Assembly (NCBI GenBank): GCA_023396065.1
Contig: JAEWXF010000025.1
Coordinates: 1-64,000, forward strand
DNA: 64,000 nt
Reading direction: 5' to 3'
Source of the DNA: Methanobacteriota archaeon
Lineage (GTDB): Archaea; Halobacteriota; Methanomicrobia; Methanomicrobiales; Methanocorpusculaceae
In this document: piece by piece, positions 16,382 to 24,761 of the stretch
How the letters are laid out: every line of letters starts with the position of its first letter
Position numbering within the stretch: the stretch's first letter is position 1
Translations under genes and position numbers: made by a program
The notes under the pieces: model-generated
The model's database searches: none
What the model saw: only the letters and a program-made list of their open reading frames with translations
What the model was told of the DNA's origin: nothing

Positions 16382-17095
16382 TTACAGACCGCGGGTGATC
16401 AGGTCCTGTGAGACGCGTGCCGGGATGAGGTCCGGCACAGGTCCCCATGATGCGGTCCAGTCCCCGATAACAGCATACACGCCGCATACTTCAGAGGCGG
16501 AAAGCGGGAGGGCGGCAAACGGTTCGTTTTCCGGACAAAGGACGTTACAGATACCGGTTGCCCATGCGTCCGCCCGAGCGGGATTTTTTGAGAAAACGAC
16601 TACTGCATCTGCGATCCCGAAGGAGACGGAGGGGCCGACGGTGGCCGATGAGGTACAGATACCAAGGATGCTGTTCTGCGGCGGGACGCGGAATGCATAC
16701 TTTCCTGATACGGGGGCGGACCCTGCATAGAGGCCGACCCGGATATCCCGGTCTGAGATGAGGGCGATGTCACCGCCATTGTCGATGAGGCCGAAAGCGG
16801 CCCCGGCCTGCTGCATGGCGTCAACGCCTGCCCATGCAATGGAGGCGGCTACGGCTGCCATCGGGCCGACATTGGCATTTGCTGCTGCGTCCGCCATTCT
16901 GCGGACGATCTCCGGGGCATCGATGTTCGCAGGTACCGGTGAGTAGGAAGTTCCAAAAAAAGGGTCCGCCTGGAGATACTCCTCCAGCTGACTGCGTGCT
17001 GTCATCATGCCTTCTTTTGCCGCAGTTATGTGGTCTGCGTCATCGGCAAGGATGGTGGTAATGGTCTCGCGGTACTCGAAGTGTTCACGAATCAT
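16382..17095 (-). CDS. COG2122/UPF0280 protein, sulfide-assimilation factor (MA1715-like)
   Basis: 237-residue ApbE-related protein of family UPF0280. In Methanosarcina the homologue MA1715 is reported to support efficient sulfide use for homocysteine and cysteine synthesis. Visible blocks are M-I-R-E-H-F-E-Y-R-E-T at the start, G-P-M-A-A-V-A-A-S-I-A-W-A and N-G-G-D-I-A-L-I-S in the middle, and I-L-G-I-C-T-S-S-A-T-V-G-P-S near residue 150. The ATG at 17095 gives the canonical MIREHFEYRET start and an ATGA overlap with the ferredoxin gene. Being the third gene of this operon fits the sulfide role. Confidence 0.88.
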   Translation of the reverse strand: MIREHFEYRETITTILADDADHITAAKEGMMTARSQLEEYLQADPFFGTSYSPVPANIDAPEIVRRMADAAANANVGPMAAVAASIAWAGVDAMQQAGAAFGLIDNGGDIALISDRDIRVGLYAGSAPVSGKYAFRVPPQNSILGICTSSATVGPSVSFGIADAVVVFSKNPARADAWATGICNVLCPENEPFAALPLSASEVCGVYAVIGDWTASWGPVPDLIPARVSQDLITRGL

Positions 17096-17481
17096 TTTTG
17101 GAGGCTTAACGCCCGCTGCGGACAGTACATCACGCAGCGGCCGCAGAGGACACACCGTTCGGAGTTTACCTGCAGCCGCCAGTCGGGATCAAAGGAGAAG
17201 ACCTGTTTCTGGCAGATGCTGATACACAGACCGCAGTCGACGCATTCCGTCAGGCTGTGGGAGACAGCGTCTTTCTGGATTTTTACGGTAACGCCGGGGG
17301 CGGCGGTCAGGGCTTTGATGAATTTGTCCGCAAGGTCGTCCCGGACGTCCAGCAGGGTCCAGCCGTCATCTCCGTCGATCTGGGCGCGTTCCACATTCAC
17401 CGGAACGCCGGATTTCAGGATTGCATTTGCAATGTTTGCGTCCAGTACGCCGGTCCGGTCGAAGGTTACCATGAGTTTCAT
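17092..17481 (-). CDS. NIL-domain ferredoxin for homocysteine synthesis (MA1822-like)
   Basis: 129 residues: an N-terminal NIL domain (about 1-70) and a C-terminal 2[4Fe-4S] ferredoxin with E-C-V-D-C-G-L-C-I-S-I-C-Q and E-R-C-V-L-C-G-R-C-V-M-Y-C-P. The homologue MA1822 works with the COG1900 protein to turn aspartate semialdehyde plus sulfide into homocysteine in methanogens, presumably as electron carrier. The ATG at 17481 is chosen because gagaggtgg lies five bases upstream and the stop of the upstream gene overlaps it (ATGA). Order and coupling match the partnership. Confidence 0.9.
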   Translation of the reverse strand: MKLMVTFDRTGVLDANIANAILKSGVPVNVERAQIDGDDGWTLLDVRDDLADKFIKALTAAPGVTVKIQKDAVSHSLTECVDCGLCISICQKQVFSFDPDWRLQVNSERCVLCGRCVMYCPQRALSLQK

Positions 17482-18986
17482 TTGTGCCACCTCTCTCCGA
17501 CGAGATCCCCTAGATCATAGGAGTTCAGGAGGCCGAGCACTTTCTTGGTGGCATCGACGACGACGAGGGCACCGATGTTGTTGACCTGCAGTTTGCGTGC
17601 GGCGAGGTCTACGGGTTCGTCGGGCAGGACGGTGATGACGTTTCTGGTCATGATTTCTGCGACTGTCTGGTCTTCTTCATCGCGGGCGAAGGCTTTGGAG
17701 ATGTCGAAGGTGGTGACGATACCGATCAGTCTGTTTTCTGCGTCGATGACCGGCAGATGGTTGGTGTTTCCTTTCAGCAGGCGGTTTGCGGCTTCTTTGA
17801 CGCTTTCGTTTCCGGTGATGGTGACAAAGGTTGCGACCATCATTTCGCTTACCCTGCGGGTTGAGCCGTGCTCTGCCATGGGTTTGTTGACCTTGACTGC
17901 GTTGATCGGGCGGGTGGCGGCTGCCATGGTGAAGGTGCCTGCTTCGATTCTTGCTTTCAGTTCATTTGCAACTTCGCGGGCTTTCCGGTAGCTGGAGAGG
18001 GGTGAGGTCCGGATTTCTTCTCCGTCGATTTCGACCGAGCCACTCTTGAGTTCCGCGTAGGTGACTTTCCGGATGGTAGGCCGGTCACGGAACGGTGTGC
18101 CGTAGTCGACGATGCTGGTAACGAGATCTTCGTCCCTGACTGCGGTGTGCCGGACGATGTCTTCGTTTAAGAGCGGGATCGGGACGCCGACTCCCACATA
18201 CATGGTGACACCGTATCCGGTCATGGTGGCGGCGCGGATGTAGTCGGGGGACATTTCCTTCATGTCTCCGGTAGTCATGAGGGTTCCGAATCCGGCTCCC
18301 GGTGAGTGCTGGGTTCCTTCGCCGACAACGGTGCCGTTGGCACCGCCGAGGAAGATCGGGGTCCCGGCGCCGATTACCGAGAAGGTCGGATCGTTCGGCA
18401 GCGGAGAGAGGGTGCCTGCACCCGAGTAGGTGATGTTTCTGTGGCCTGGCAGGAGGTATCCCATGTAGGTTTTGATTGCCCGGTCACTCATATTGGTGGC
18501 GGCGTTGTAACACTGGTAGGAGTTGCGGGGGTTGACCATGATTGCCTGATTGAGGTCGGCGAGGGTGAACTCGTTGGTGATCGACTGGCGGGGATAACAG
18601 TCGGTGCCTTTGGCGCGGGCATGCAGTTCCACCGCTTTTCCGGATATAAGGTCTTCGATGACGTGGGCCCCTCCGTATTCCATATGTTTGGTGACCGATT
18701 CCTGTGTTGCGCCAAGGTAGCAGTCCACGGCTGCGACGCCGGCGTAGGCCTCGACGTTATTGAGCCACATCTTTTCCATACGGATGGGTATTTCCGGATG
18801 ACCGAAGTTGAGGAACGCTCCGGAGGAACACATTGCGCCGAAGGTGCCGGTTGTGACAACGTCCACTTCCCGGAGGGCTCCGGATACGCCAAGTTCGTCG
18901 ACGATATCCGGCATCTCTTCGGCCGTTGCAACCCGCACGCTTCCATCGCGGATACGTTCGTTTATATCGTCGATGGATTTGTACAT
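17478..18986 (-). CDS. Homocysteine biosynthesis protein, COG1900 (DUF39) with C-terminal CBS pair
   Basis: 502 residues. The first about 365 form the COG1900 domain (V-T-T-G-T-F-G-A-M-C-S-S-G-A-F-L-N-F-G, P-R-N-S-Y-Q-C-Y-N-A-A-T-N, F-L-G-G-A-N-G-T-V-V-G-E-G-T-Q-H). The last 120 are two CBS motifs, which often bind adenosyl ligands. In Methanosarcina the orthologue MA1821 forms homocysteine from aspartate semialdehyde and sulfide. Conserved Cys near residues 60, 115 and 137 could hold sulfur. The start at 18986 is set by aggt directly before it and a TATA box (tttatat, 19011-19017) 25-31 bases upstream. It is first in the operon. Confidence 0.92.
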   Translation of the reverse strand: MYKSIDDINERIRDGSVRVATAEEMPDIVDELGVSGALREVDVVTTGTFGAMCSSGAFLNFGHPEIPIRMEKMWLNNVEAYAGVAAVDCYLGATQESVTKHMEYGGAHVIEDLISGKAVELHARAKGTDCYPRQSITNEFTLADLNQAIMVNPRNSYQCYNAATNMSDRAIKTYMGYLLPGHRNITYSGAGTLSPLPNDPTFSVIGAGTPIFLGGANGTVVGEGTQHSPGAGFGTLMTTGDMKEMSPDYIRAATMTGYGVTMYVGVGVPIPLLNEDIVRHTAVRDEDLVTSIVDYGTPFRDRPTIRKVTYAELKSGSVEIDGEEIRTSPLSSYRKAREVANELKARIEAGTFTMAAATRPINAVKVNKPMAEHGSTRRVSEMMVATFVTITGNESVKEAANRLLKGNTNHLPVIDAENRLIGIVTTFDISKAFARDEEDQTVAEIMTRNVITVLPDEPVDLAARKLQVNNIGALVVVDATKKVLGLLNSYDLGDLVGERWHK

Positions 18987-19010
18987 ACCTATTATAGACC
19001 CGTTTCTAGT

Positions 19011-19017
19011 ATATAAA
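19011..19017 (-). promoter_or_regulatory. TATA box of the homocysteine operon
   Basis: Minus-strand tttatat, 25-31 bases upstream of the ATG at 18986. It lies in the 125-base gap shared with the divergent Nif3 gene. Confidence 0.55.
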
Positions 19018-19111
19018 CAGAACCTATTGAGGGGATATTGCAGTATTTGGATGGAAAAACAGGACGATACAATCCCCACAAATAATACCACGGGACACCA
19101 AATATGCATAT

Positions 19112-19819
19112 ATGTACATCGGTGAGTTCATCAGAATGCTGGAGGCCATTGCCCCTCCGGAACTTGCAGACGAATTTGACAGCGGCAGAATCGGGCTGCT
19201 GGCGGAAGGGACCTATGACATCGGGACCGTTGCCTGCGCCCTTGATGCGACGCCGCATGTCGCAGAGATGGCGGCAGAGCTGGGTGTTGATGCCCTGATT
19301 GTTCATCATCCGGCATTCTGGGCACCGATGCATGGGGTTACCGGCAGAAACGCCGACATCCTGCGCCCGCTGCTGCGGGCGAATATCAATCTGTACGCGA
19401 TGCATACGAACTATGATCATGCGGAGGGAGGGATCAATGACTGTCTGGCCGCGGAGGTTGGTCTGACGGATCAGGTCAGAACGAGTCTGGGCGTGATCGG
19501 TACCATGACGAAATCGTTTGCAGAGATTGCGGATATCCTCGGCTGCGGGCTGCGGGTCTGGGGTGATGTGGAGGAGGTCAGCCGGCTTGCCGTTGCCGGC
19601 GGTGCGGCCTTCGACTGGGACCTGATCACTGAAGCAGCGGAGCTGGGAGCGGAGGCGTATCTGGCGTCCGAGCTGAAGTACAATATCGCCCGAGAGTCCC
19701 CGATTCCCTGCATTGAAGCAACCCATTATGCTCTGGAGGCGCCGGGTATGCGCAGACTTGCCGAGAAGCACGGCTGGATTTTTATTGAAGATATTCCGGA
19801 GACACACATTCTTGTATGA
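19112..19819 (+). CDS. Nif3-like dinuclear metal-centre protein (GTP cyclohydrolase I type 2 family)
   Basis: 235 residues of the widespread NIF3 family, which forms a toroidal hexamer with two metals per subunit. The biochemical role is disputed; GTP cyclohydrolase activity has been claimed for some members. Metal ligands are visible: I-V-H-H-P-A-F-W near residue 69, A-M-H-T-N-Y-D-H-A near 98, and the C-terminal E-A-T-H-Y-A-L-E-A-P-G-M. It starts with M-Y-I-G-E-F and is coupled by a four-base overlap to a SWIM zinc-finger gene. Confidence 0.9.
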   Translation: MYIGEFIRMLEAIAPPELADEFDSGRIGLLAEGTYDIGTVACALDATPHVAEMAAELGVDALIVHHPAFWAPMHGVTGRNADILRPLLRANINLYAMHTNYDHAEGGINDCLAAEVGLTDQVRTSLGVIGTMTKSFAEIADILGCGLRVWGDVEEVSRLAVAGGAAFDWDLITEAAELGAEAYLASELKYNIARESPIPCIEATHYALEAPGMRRLAEKHGWIFIEDIPETHILV

Positions 19820-20169
19820 TTCATCCCTGGCAGGTTCTGAAAACGGAGGGGACCTTAAACGAGACCGTCCGGCAGGCGTTCATCCATGCATACGGAAAAC
19901 GGGGGAGCGAAGCTGTGGATGCGGTCCGGGACAGCCGCGTGAAAAAGTACCGTGATTACTTTGTGGTGGTCGGAAACTCGGGTGAGTATTATATTGAGGG
20001 GGATTTCTGCAGCTGTGAGGCGCGGATGTACGGGAAGGAATGCTGGCATACGCTTGCGGTCAGAATCGCTGAGGAACTGGGAATGTATGAGACGTATAAT
20101 CTCTGGTATTATAAGGACGGTGTGGATGAGGATGAGCCTGAGTATGAACAAGAATCCCCTGGTCCCTGA
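19816..20169 (+). CDS. Small SWIM zinc-finger protein
   Basis: 117-residue protein with a SWIM motif (C-x-C-xn-C-x-H) as F-C-S-C-E-A-R-M-Y-G-K-E-C-W-H near residues 66-78, preceded by Y-R-D-Y-F-V-V-V-G-N-S-G-E-Y-Y-I. SWIM domains bind DNA or proteins; in archaea short SWIM proteins are associated with recombination mediators, but this one has no other domain. The tail is acidic (D-E-D-E-P-E-Y-E-Q-E). The ATGA overlap with the Nif3 gene shows co-translation. Confidence 0.8.
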   Translation: MIHPWQVLKTEGTLNETVRQAFIHAYGKRGSEAVDAVRDSRVKKYRDYFVVVGNSGEYYIEGDFCSCEARMYGKECWHTLAVRIAEELGMYETYNLWYYKDGVDEDEPEYEQESPGP

Positions 20170-20208
20170 TGCCCATCTTTAAAACCTCTGATGCCGACAT
20201 GTATACAA

Positions 20209-20727
20209 ATGGCTTCGATACTCGTTACCTGCTACAGCCGTACCGGCAAGACGAAAGTTCTCGCAGAAGCAATCGGTCGCGGCGCAGCTGAAATTGAGGG
20301 TGTTACGGTTGATGTTCTGTCGTTCAACCGGGTGACCGCTAGTGACTTTGCCAAATATGACGGGATTATTCTCGGCTCTCCGGTGTATTTCGGTGGGGTC
20401 GCATCCGAACTGAAAGAGTTAATCGATGACACAACCTTTGTCCGCGGGAAACTGATCGGCAAGGTCGGTGCCGCATTTACCACCGCAGGAGACCGGACCG
20501 GCGGGAAAGAGACCGCGATTCTTTCCATTGTCCAGGCGATGCTGATCCACGGCATGATTGTTGTCGGTGATCCGATTGCAAACTCGGAAGGAAACGAGGA
20601 GCATAACGGCGGTCACTACGGCCTTGCAGCGGACGGTCAGATCACCGAAACGGATATTGCGCACGGGGTTACCTTTGGCCGGTATGTGGCGTCCATCGTT
20701 GCCAAAGTTTGTGCCACCGGGAAATAA
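20209..20727 (+). CDS. Flavodoxin/WrbA-like NAD(P)H:quinone reductase family protein
   Basis: 172-residue flavodoxin-fold protein. The FMN phosphate loop is T-C-Y-S-R-T-G-K-T-K near residue 6, and the isoalloxazine loop G-S-P-V-Y-F-G-G near 60. G-G-K-E-T-A-I-L-S and a G-G-H-Y-G-L-A block are also present, typical of WrbA-type reductases. It probably moves electrons from NAD(P)H or F420H2-linked carriers to quinone-like or oxygen-derived acceptors, an oxidative-stress role seen in methanogens (inference). The start is the ATG at 20209, since an in-frame upstream start at 20191 adds six unconserved residues. Confidence 0.85.
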   Translation: MASILVTCYSRTGKTKVLAEAIGRGAAEIEGVTVDVLSFNRVTASDFAKYDGIILGSPVYFGGVASELKELIDDTTFVRGKLIGKVGAAFTTAGDRTGGKETAILSIVQAMLIHGMIVVGDPIANSEGNEEHNGGHYGLAADGQITETDIAHGVTFGRYVASIVAKVCATGK

Positions 20728-20729
20728 TC

Positions 20730-20736
20730 TTTTTTT
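20730..20736 (+). terminator. Oligo-T terminator after the flavodoxin gene
   Basis: T7 directly after the TAA (taatc + T7), the same arrangement as after the MFS and acyl-CoA synthetase genes. Confidence 0.6.
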
Positions 20737-20746
20737 CAACCGAAAC

Positions 20747-21250
20747 TCAGGTATTTTCCACTGAAAGATCTTCGCGGGGGACGCGTAGATTCGGCACAAC
20801 CGCTGAAAGGCCCAAAGTTGCGATCCCGCAGAGAAGGCCAAGAAACGCAGTTGCATGAAAACCTGTCGTAAAGACTGAAACGGTCAGATCACCCACTGCT
20901 GTTCCGATTGATGCCGGGACTGCGAGAGAGAAAACAACCGCATATGCCGCAACCCCGATCACCCCGCCGAGGAAATCCGACGTAATCATCACCGACGTTC
21001 CGGTACCCGCCTCCCCTTCAGGAGCATGCTGTACAATCCGTGTCGTAGACGGTCCGCCGGATATTCCAAATGCGAGTCCCATACAGATCAGACCCGGTAT
21101 CAGAGCAGCAATTCCCCATTCCGGAAGAATTACGAGAAAGATCCCGCAGAATGCAATTCGACAGACTGCTGCAATCAGTAACAGCATCCTCTGGTGACGG
21201 GGATTTCTGATGACCTGATACATGGGAAAAGTACCGTATGGTATTTGCAT
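20747..21250 (-). pseudogene. C-terminal fragment of an MFS transporter
   Basis: 167 residues corresponding to the last helices of a DHA2-type MFS exporter. It has a long run of transmembrane segments and the phrase G-L-A-F-G-I-S-G-G-P-S-T-T, which aligns with the T-P-L-T-T / C-P-L-T-N block of the two full exporters near 11-13.9 kb. The N-terminal two thirds (D1 and A motifs) are absent. The upstream DNA up to the MarC gene is too short to hold them, so this is a truncated remnant. It may still be expressed as a short membrane protein. Confidence 0.7.
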
Positions 21251-21292
21251 TTGGCCATTATGAACTTCATGGCTGGATCGTCTCTTCCCCAG

Positions 21293-21300
21293 CTATATAT
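21293..21300 (+). promoter_or_regulatory. Probable TATA box of the MarC gene
   Basis: ctatatat, 27-34 bases upstream of the ATG at 21327. Confidence 0.5.
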
Positions 21301-21326
21301 CATCCCAGAACCCATTGAATACTATC

Positions 21327-21989
21327 ATGTTGGAGATCCTGACAGCGATCGTGTCGGCGGCGATTACCCTCTTCATAATTCTGGATCCCCTGCTGTCCGT
21401 CTCAATGTTCATCGACCTGACGCGTGGTTTGTCCGGAAAAGAGGTCCTGAAACAGGCAGGTATTGCGACAGCCGTAGCCGGGGCGCTGATGCTGCTGTTC
21501 CTGATGTTTAATGACGTGATCTTCTCTGTTCTCGGAATTGAACTGGAGAGTTTCAAGGTAGCCGGCGGTATCATCCTGTTTATTCTCGGTCTGCAGATTG
21601 TTCTGGGTCTGGAGATCGGAGGAAAAGCTGCCCATGAAGCACGTGCCGATCAGGCCCGGGAAGGAAGGGAACTATCTTCGAGTGTCGTGAAAAAATCCAT
21701 GGCGGGTGTTATCATCGGAACACCGATTATGTGCGGCCCGGGAACGATTACGACCGTCATGATTCTCGGATCGCAGATTGGTATTCTGCTGACTGCCCTG
21801 GCCATCATTCTTGCGTTGTTCTGTATCTGGATTGTCCTGGCGTTTTCGTCCCGGCTGACCGCACTTCTTGGCGAGACGGTAATTGTTATCCTCTCCAAGA
21901 TTGTTGGTCTGCTTCTCACCGCAATCGCGGTGCATACGATATGGACCGGAGTTATGGGGCTGGCTGCCCTGAGTATTGCAGGACTGTAA
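21327..21989 (+). CDS. MarC/UPF0056 family integral membrane protein
   Basis: 220-residue protein with six predicted helices, family MarC (PF01914). The function is unknown; the early link to multiple antibiotic resistance was withdrawn. Family motifs visible are I-I-L-D-P-L-L-S-V-S-M-F, F-K-V-A-G-G-I-I-L-F-I-L-G and T-P-I-M-C-G-P-G-T-I-T-T. The start at 21327 is preferred over an in-frame TTG at 21315 because of its position 27-34 bases after a TATA box. It is four bases from the exonuclease gene, probably one transcript. Confidence 0.88.
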   Translation: MLEILTAIVSAAITLFIILDPLLSVSMFIDLTRGLSGKEVLKQAGIATAVAGALMLLFLMFNDVIFSVLGIELESFKVAGGIILFILGLQIVLGLEIGGKAAHEARADQAREGRELSSSVVKKSMAGVIIGTPIMCGPGTITTVMILGSQIGILLTALAIILALFCIWIVLAFSSRLTALLGETVIVILSKIVGLLLTAIAVHTIWTGVMGLAALSIAGL

Positions 21990-21993
21990 GCGT

Positions 21994-22680
21994 ATGGTAC
22001 AGTTTCGTCCGGAATTTACCGAGGTACTCGTATTTGATCTTGAGGCGTTTGTCCCGCCGGCTGACCGCCGGCGGCGAACCGGTGCCTCTCTTGCAGTAAA
22101 TCCGTACCGGCCGGATCATACTCTGCTGGGAGGGGTGGTCTATCGTGCCCGGCCTCTCACCGGGGAGGTCCTTTCACCATATGAACATCACTGGATCTGG
22201 GAGGACGGGGGTGAACGTGAGGTGGTATCTTCCCTGTACCGGCTTTTTGCAGATACATGGCGGGCTGTCTCCGGGAAACGGACCTTTCATGCGGATCCTG
22301 TTGTTGCCGGGGTCGGGATTGCAACATTTGATCTTCCGTTTCTGATGGCAAAGTGCCTGCAGTATGCGGTGGCCCCGGCTGAAGAAGTCTATGAGACCAT
22401 CGGTAAAATGCGGGTTTTAGATCTATCTACTGCAGGAATTGGATTTCTTCATCCCAATCGTCCGATTCTGCATCCCTGTAGCCATAATGAGCTTGCCGAC
22501 GAATTTCTGGGAGAACGTGCCCGTAAGCCCACCGGAAAATGTGTCTGGGATATGGCGGATGCCCAGGAGTATGCAGCAATTGCAGAGCGGTGCGAGGGGG
22601 AAGTTCGTGAAATGGTCCTGCTGATGGATGCAATGCTGCAGCGCTGCCGATGCCCTGATACTGAAAAGAAGGAATATTAG
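21994..22680 (+). CDS. Predicted 3'-5' exonuclease, RNase H-like (PolB exonuclease-related)
   Basis: 228 residues with the layout of a DnaQ/PolB-type DEDD exonuclease. Exo I acidic pair is in V-L-V-F-D-L-E-A-F near residue 12. Exo II is G-V-G-I-A-T-F-D-L-P-F-L near 107. A later D-M-A-D-A-Q-E-Y is a candidate for Exo III. It resembles the uncharacterised COG3298 group. Acidic residues fit two-metal catalysis on DNA or RNA ends, but the substrate is unknown. Its TAG stop overlaps the stop of hisD on the other strand. Confidence 0.65.
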   Translation: MVQFRPEFTEVLVFDLEAFVPPADRRRRTGASLAVNPYRPDHTLLGGVVYRARPLTGEVLSPYEHHWIWEDGGEREVVSSLYRLFADTWRAVSGKRTFHADPVVAGVGIATFDLPFLMAKCLQYAVAPAEEVYETIGKMRVLDLSTAGIGFLHPNRPILHPCSHNELADEFLGERARKPTGKCVWDMADAQEYAAIAERCEGEVREMVLLMDAMLQRCRCPDTEKKEY

Positions 22681-23927
22681 ATTCTCCGGATCTTCACGGA
22701 GTTTGCATGGGCCGCGAGTCCTTCGGCGGTTGCCAGAGTTTCTACAATGTCACCGATGGTATCCAGACCGTCCCGGGTGACGATCTGTACCTGGGACCGT
22801 TTCATGAAATGGTTTACGTCCAGTGCCGAGTAACTTTTTGCGTATCCTGCGGTCGGAAGGACATGGTTTGTGCCGGATGCATAGTCACCGCAGGCTACCG
22901 GGGTGTAGGGACCGATGAAGATCGAGCCTGCATGACGGATTCCGGAAAGTGTTCCAAGCGGATCAGCGGTCTGAATGGACAGGTGTTCGGGCGCTATCCG
23001 GTTCATCAGTTCGGCGGCTTCGTCCGGATCTTTGGCAATTACGTATCCTGAGTGGGCGAGGGCTTTTTCGATGATCTCTTTTCTCGGCGCTTCTTGGACC
23101 TGTGTGGTGATTTCGTCTCCGACCGCTTCGGCAAGCTCTGCGGAGTCGGTGATCAGGACACAGGCAGCGTTTGGGTCATGCTCTGCCTGTGCCAGAACAT
23201 CGGCTGCGATAAACTTCGGGTTTGCGGTTCTGTCGGCAAGGATACCGATCTCACTGGGTCCGGCAGGGAAGTCGATCTCTGCATACTCGCGCAGCATCAT
23301 TTTTGCCTGGGTAACAAATACGTTTCCCGGGCCGACGATCTTCTGAACCGGCCGGATGGTTTCGGTTCCAAGAGCCATTGCGGCGACGGCCTGTGCTCCG
23401 CCGATCTGGTACGCTTCGGTGACTCCGGCAATGTCAAGGGCAATCAGGGTGAGAGGGTTTGCCGGCGGAGGGGTACAGACGACAATCTCCGGGACGCCTG
23501 CTACCCGGGCTGCAACGGTGGTCATGAGGACGGTGGACGGGTAGGCTGCCCGGCCTCCGGGGATGTAGGCGCCAATCCGGTCAAGCGGTGTAGTTTTTAC
23601 GCCGAGGGTTATACCCGGTTCCATCTCTTCAAGCCAGAGGGTTTTTCCTTTCTGGGTCTCATGGAACTGAGTTATCCGTGCTTCAGCCTCAATCAGGGCC
23701 TGTACAAGTTCCGGTGCGACTTCATCATATGCGGCGTCGATCGTTTCGGGTGCGATTTTGAGGTCGGTCAGTTTCTGGTGGTCGAACTTTTCCGTGAGTG
23801 CAAAAAGGGCTGCGTCACCGTCTGTTCTGACCTGTTCGATGATCGAGGTCACTGCATCCTTGACATCGGAGAGTGTGCCTCTCCGAGATTGTATCCAGGA
23901 CTCTACTGCAAGGGGCTGCCACAACAT
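22677..23927 (-). CDS. hisD: Histidinol dehydrogenase
   Basis: Oxidises L-histidinol to L-histidine in two NAD-dependent steps. The 416-residue protein has the classic motifs G-R-A-A-Y-P-S-T-V-L, G-P-S-E-I-G-I-L-A-D, A-Q-A-E-H-D-P-N-A, I-A-P-E-H-L-S-I-Q (zinc-site Glu-His) and Y-A-S-G-T-N-H-V-L-P-T. It stands alone here; other his genes must lie elsewhere, as in most archaea. Confidence 0.95.
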   Translation of the reverse strand: MLWQPLAVESWIQSRRGTLSDVKDAVTSIIEQVRTDGDAALFALTEKFDHQKLTDLKIAPETIDAAYDEVAPELVQALIEAEARITQFHETQKGKTLWLEEMEPGITLGVKTTPLDRIGAYIPGGRAAYPSTVLMTTVAARVAGVPEIVVCTPPPANPLTLIALDIAGVTEAYQIGGAQAVAAMALGTETIRPVQKIVGPGNVFVTQAKMMLREYAEIDFPAGPSEIGILADRTANPKFIAADVLAQAEHDPNAACVLITDSAELAEAVGDEITTQVQEAPRKEIIEKALAHSGYVIAKDPDEAAELMNRIAPEHLSIQTADPLGTLSGIRHAGSIFIGPYTPVACGDYASGTNHVLPTAGYAKSYSALDVNHFMKRSQVQIVTRDGLDTIGDIVETLATAEGLAAHANSVKIRRI

Positions 23928-24034
23928 AGTGGGATACTATTTGGTTTTGTCCGGGTTGAATGTTTTTGTGAGAGAGTGGCAGAGGTCTGTATCGTTAAAT
24001 TAGTTCACCGTCTCAAAGAGCTTCCCTGTAATAG

Positions 24035-24042
24035 AAAAAAAA
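24035..24042 (-). terminator. Oligo-T terminator after the 24.0-24.5 kb secreted-protein gene
   Basis: On the minus strand the stop TAA is followed by tc and eight T's. Confidence 0.6.
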
Positions 24043-24044
24043 GA

Positions 24045-24542
24045 TTATACTCCTGAGTTCAGGACATGTGTGGTTGCAGGGATAACCAGCTGGTCGGAGA
24101 ATGTGTACACTTTGCCGTCCGGGAAGGTAAGCGTCGTCACCGTTGGCGAGAGATCAATGGTGAGGATAGAGGAGATGATCGGGTAGCTCTTCAAAATCTC
24201 CTCAGCCCGGGTAAAGTCAAGCGTCGGGGTGGTATATGTGCTGTTTTTGATCGTAGCGAGCCGCTCGATATACAGTGATACATCCGAATCACCGGACTCA
24301 ACCTGTGTTACCCGACCGGGGGCATACTCATCGCAGGCTTTGCGGATCTCCGCTGCAGGGTTTGCAACGTTAAGGGCAACTCCTATTTTTTCCAGCCAGG
24401 ACAGTGTGTATTTCACATCCACGTTCGCATTTCCGTCGGTGTCAATTGCAATATCCAGAGAATCTGCAACAATGGCAGATGCCGGGGAGACTGCAAGCAG
24501 TCCGAGAAGGAGAAGTGCGCCAAGAAGATATTGTGGCTTCAT
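24045..24542 (-). CDS. Secreted hypothetical protein with signal peptide
   Basis: 165 residues, not recognised. It has a clean signal peptide (M-K-P-Q-Y-L-L-G-A-L-L-L-L-G-L-L-A-V ending S-P-A-S-A) and a mixed alpha/beta body without Cys. The phrases I-A-I-D-T-D-G-N-A-N-V-D-V-K-Y and F-P-D-G-K-V-Y-T-F suggest a beta-sandwich. The start at 24542 has gagggt directly upstream. The longer frame from 24641 reads backwards through the tRNA-Gly gene and is wrong. It is monocistronic, with an oligo-T terminator. Confidence 0.8.
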   Translation of the reverse strand: MKPQYLLGALLLLGLLAVSPASAIVADSLDIAIDTDGNANVDVKYTLSWLEKIGVALNVANPAAEIRKACDEYAPGRVTQVESGDSDVSLYIERLATIKNSTYTTPTLDFTRAEEILKSYPIISSILTIDLSPTVTTLTFPDGKVYTFSDQLVIPATTHVLNSGV

Positions 24543-24600
24543 ACCCTCTACTTGGAATGCAACAGCAAAAAAGTTTCTGTGATACAGACGGAAAAAGAAG

Positions 24601-24672
24601 TGCATCGACCGGGACTCGAACCCGAGTTTAGGCGTTGGCAACGCCTAGTGATAACCACTACACTATCGATGC
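24601..24672 (-). tRNA. tRNA-Gly (anticodon GCC)
   Basis: Minus-strand 72-nt cloverleaf: acceptor GCATCGA pairs with TCGATGC plus discriminator A; D-arm AGTGTAGTGG; anticodon stem AGGCG/CGCCT with loop TTGCCAA giving anticodon GCC; T-arm with GGTTCGAGTC. No encoded CCA and no intron are seen. Confidence 0.95.
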
Positions 24673-24761
24673 AATGCTGTCCTCAGAACCGCCGCAGCGT
24701 CCAGAACTTGCGATAATATTGAAGGGTATCTCAGAATTAAAGGATGCCGGTTTAATTTCCG

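Noticed and set aside
23052..24056. 334-codon plus-strand frame over hisD
   Set aside because: Antisense to histidinol dehydrogenase; Cys/Gly-rich artefact.
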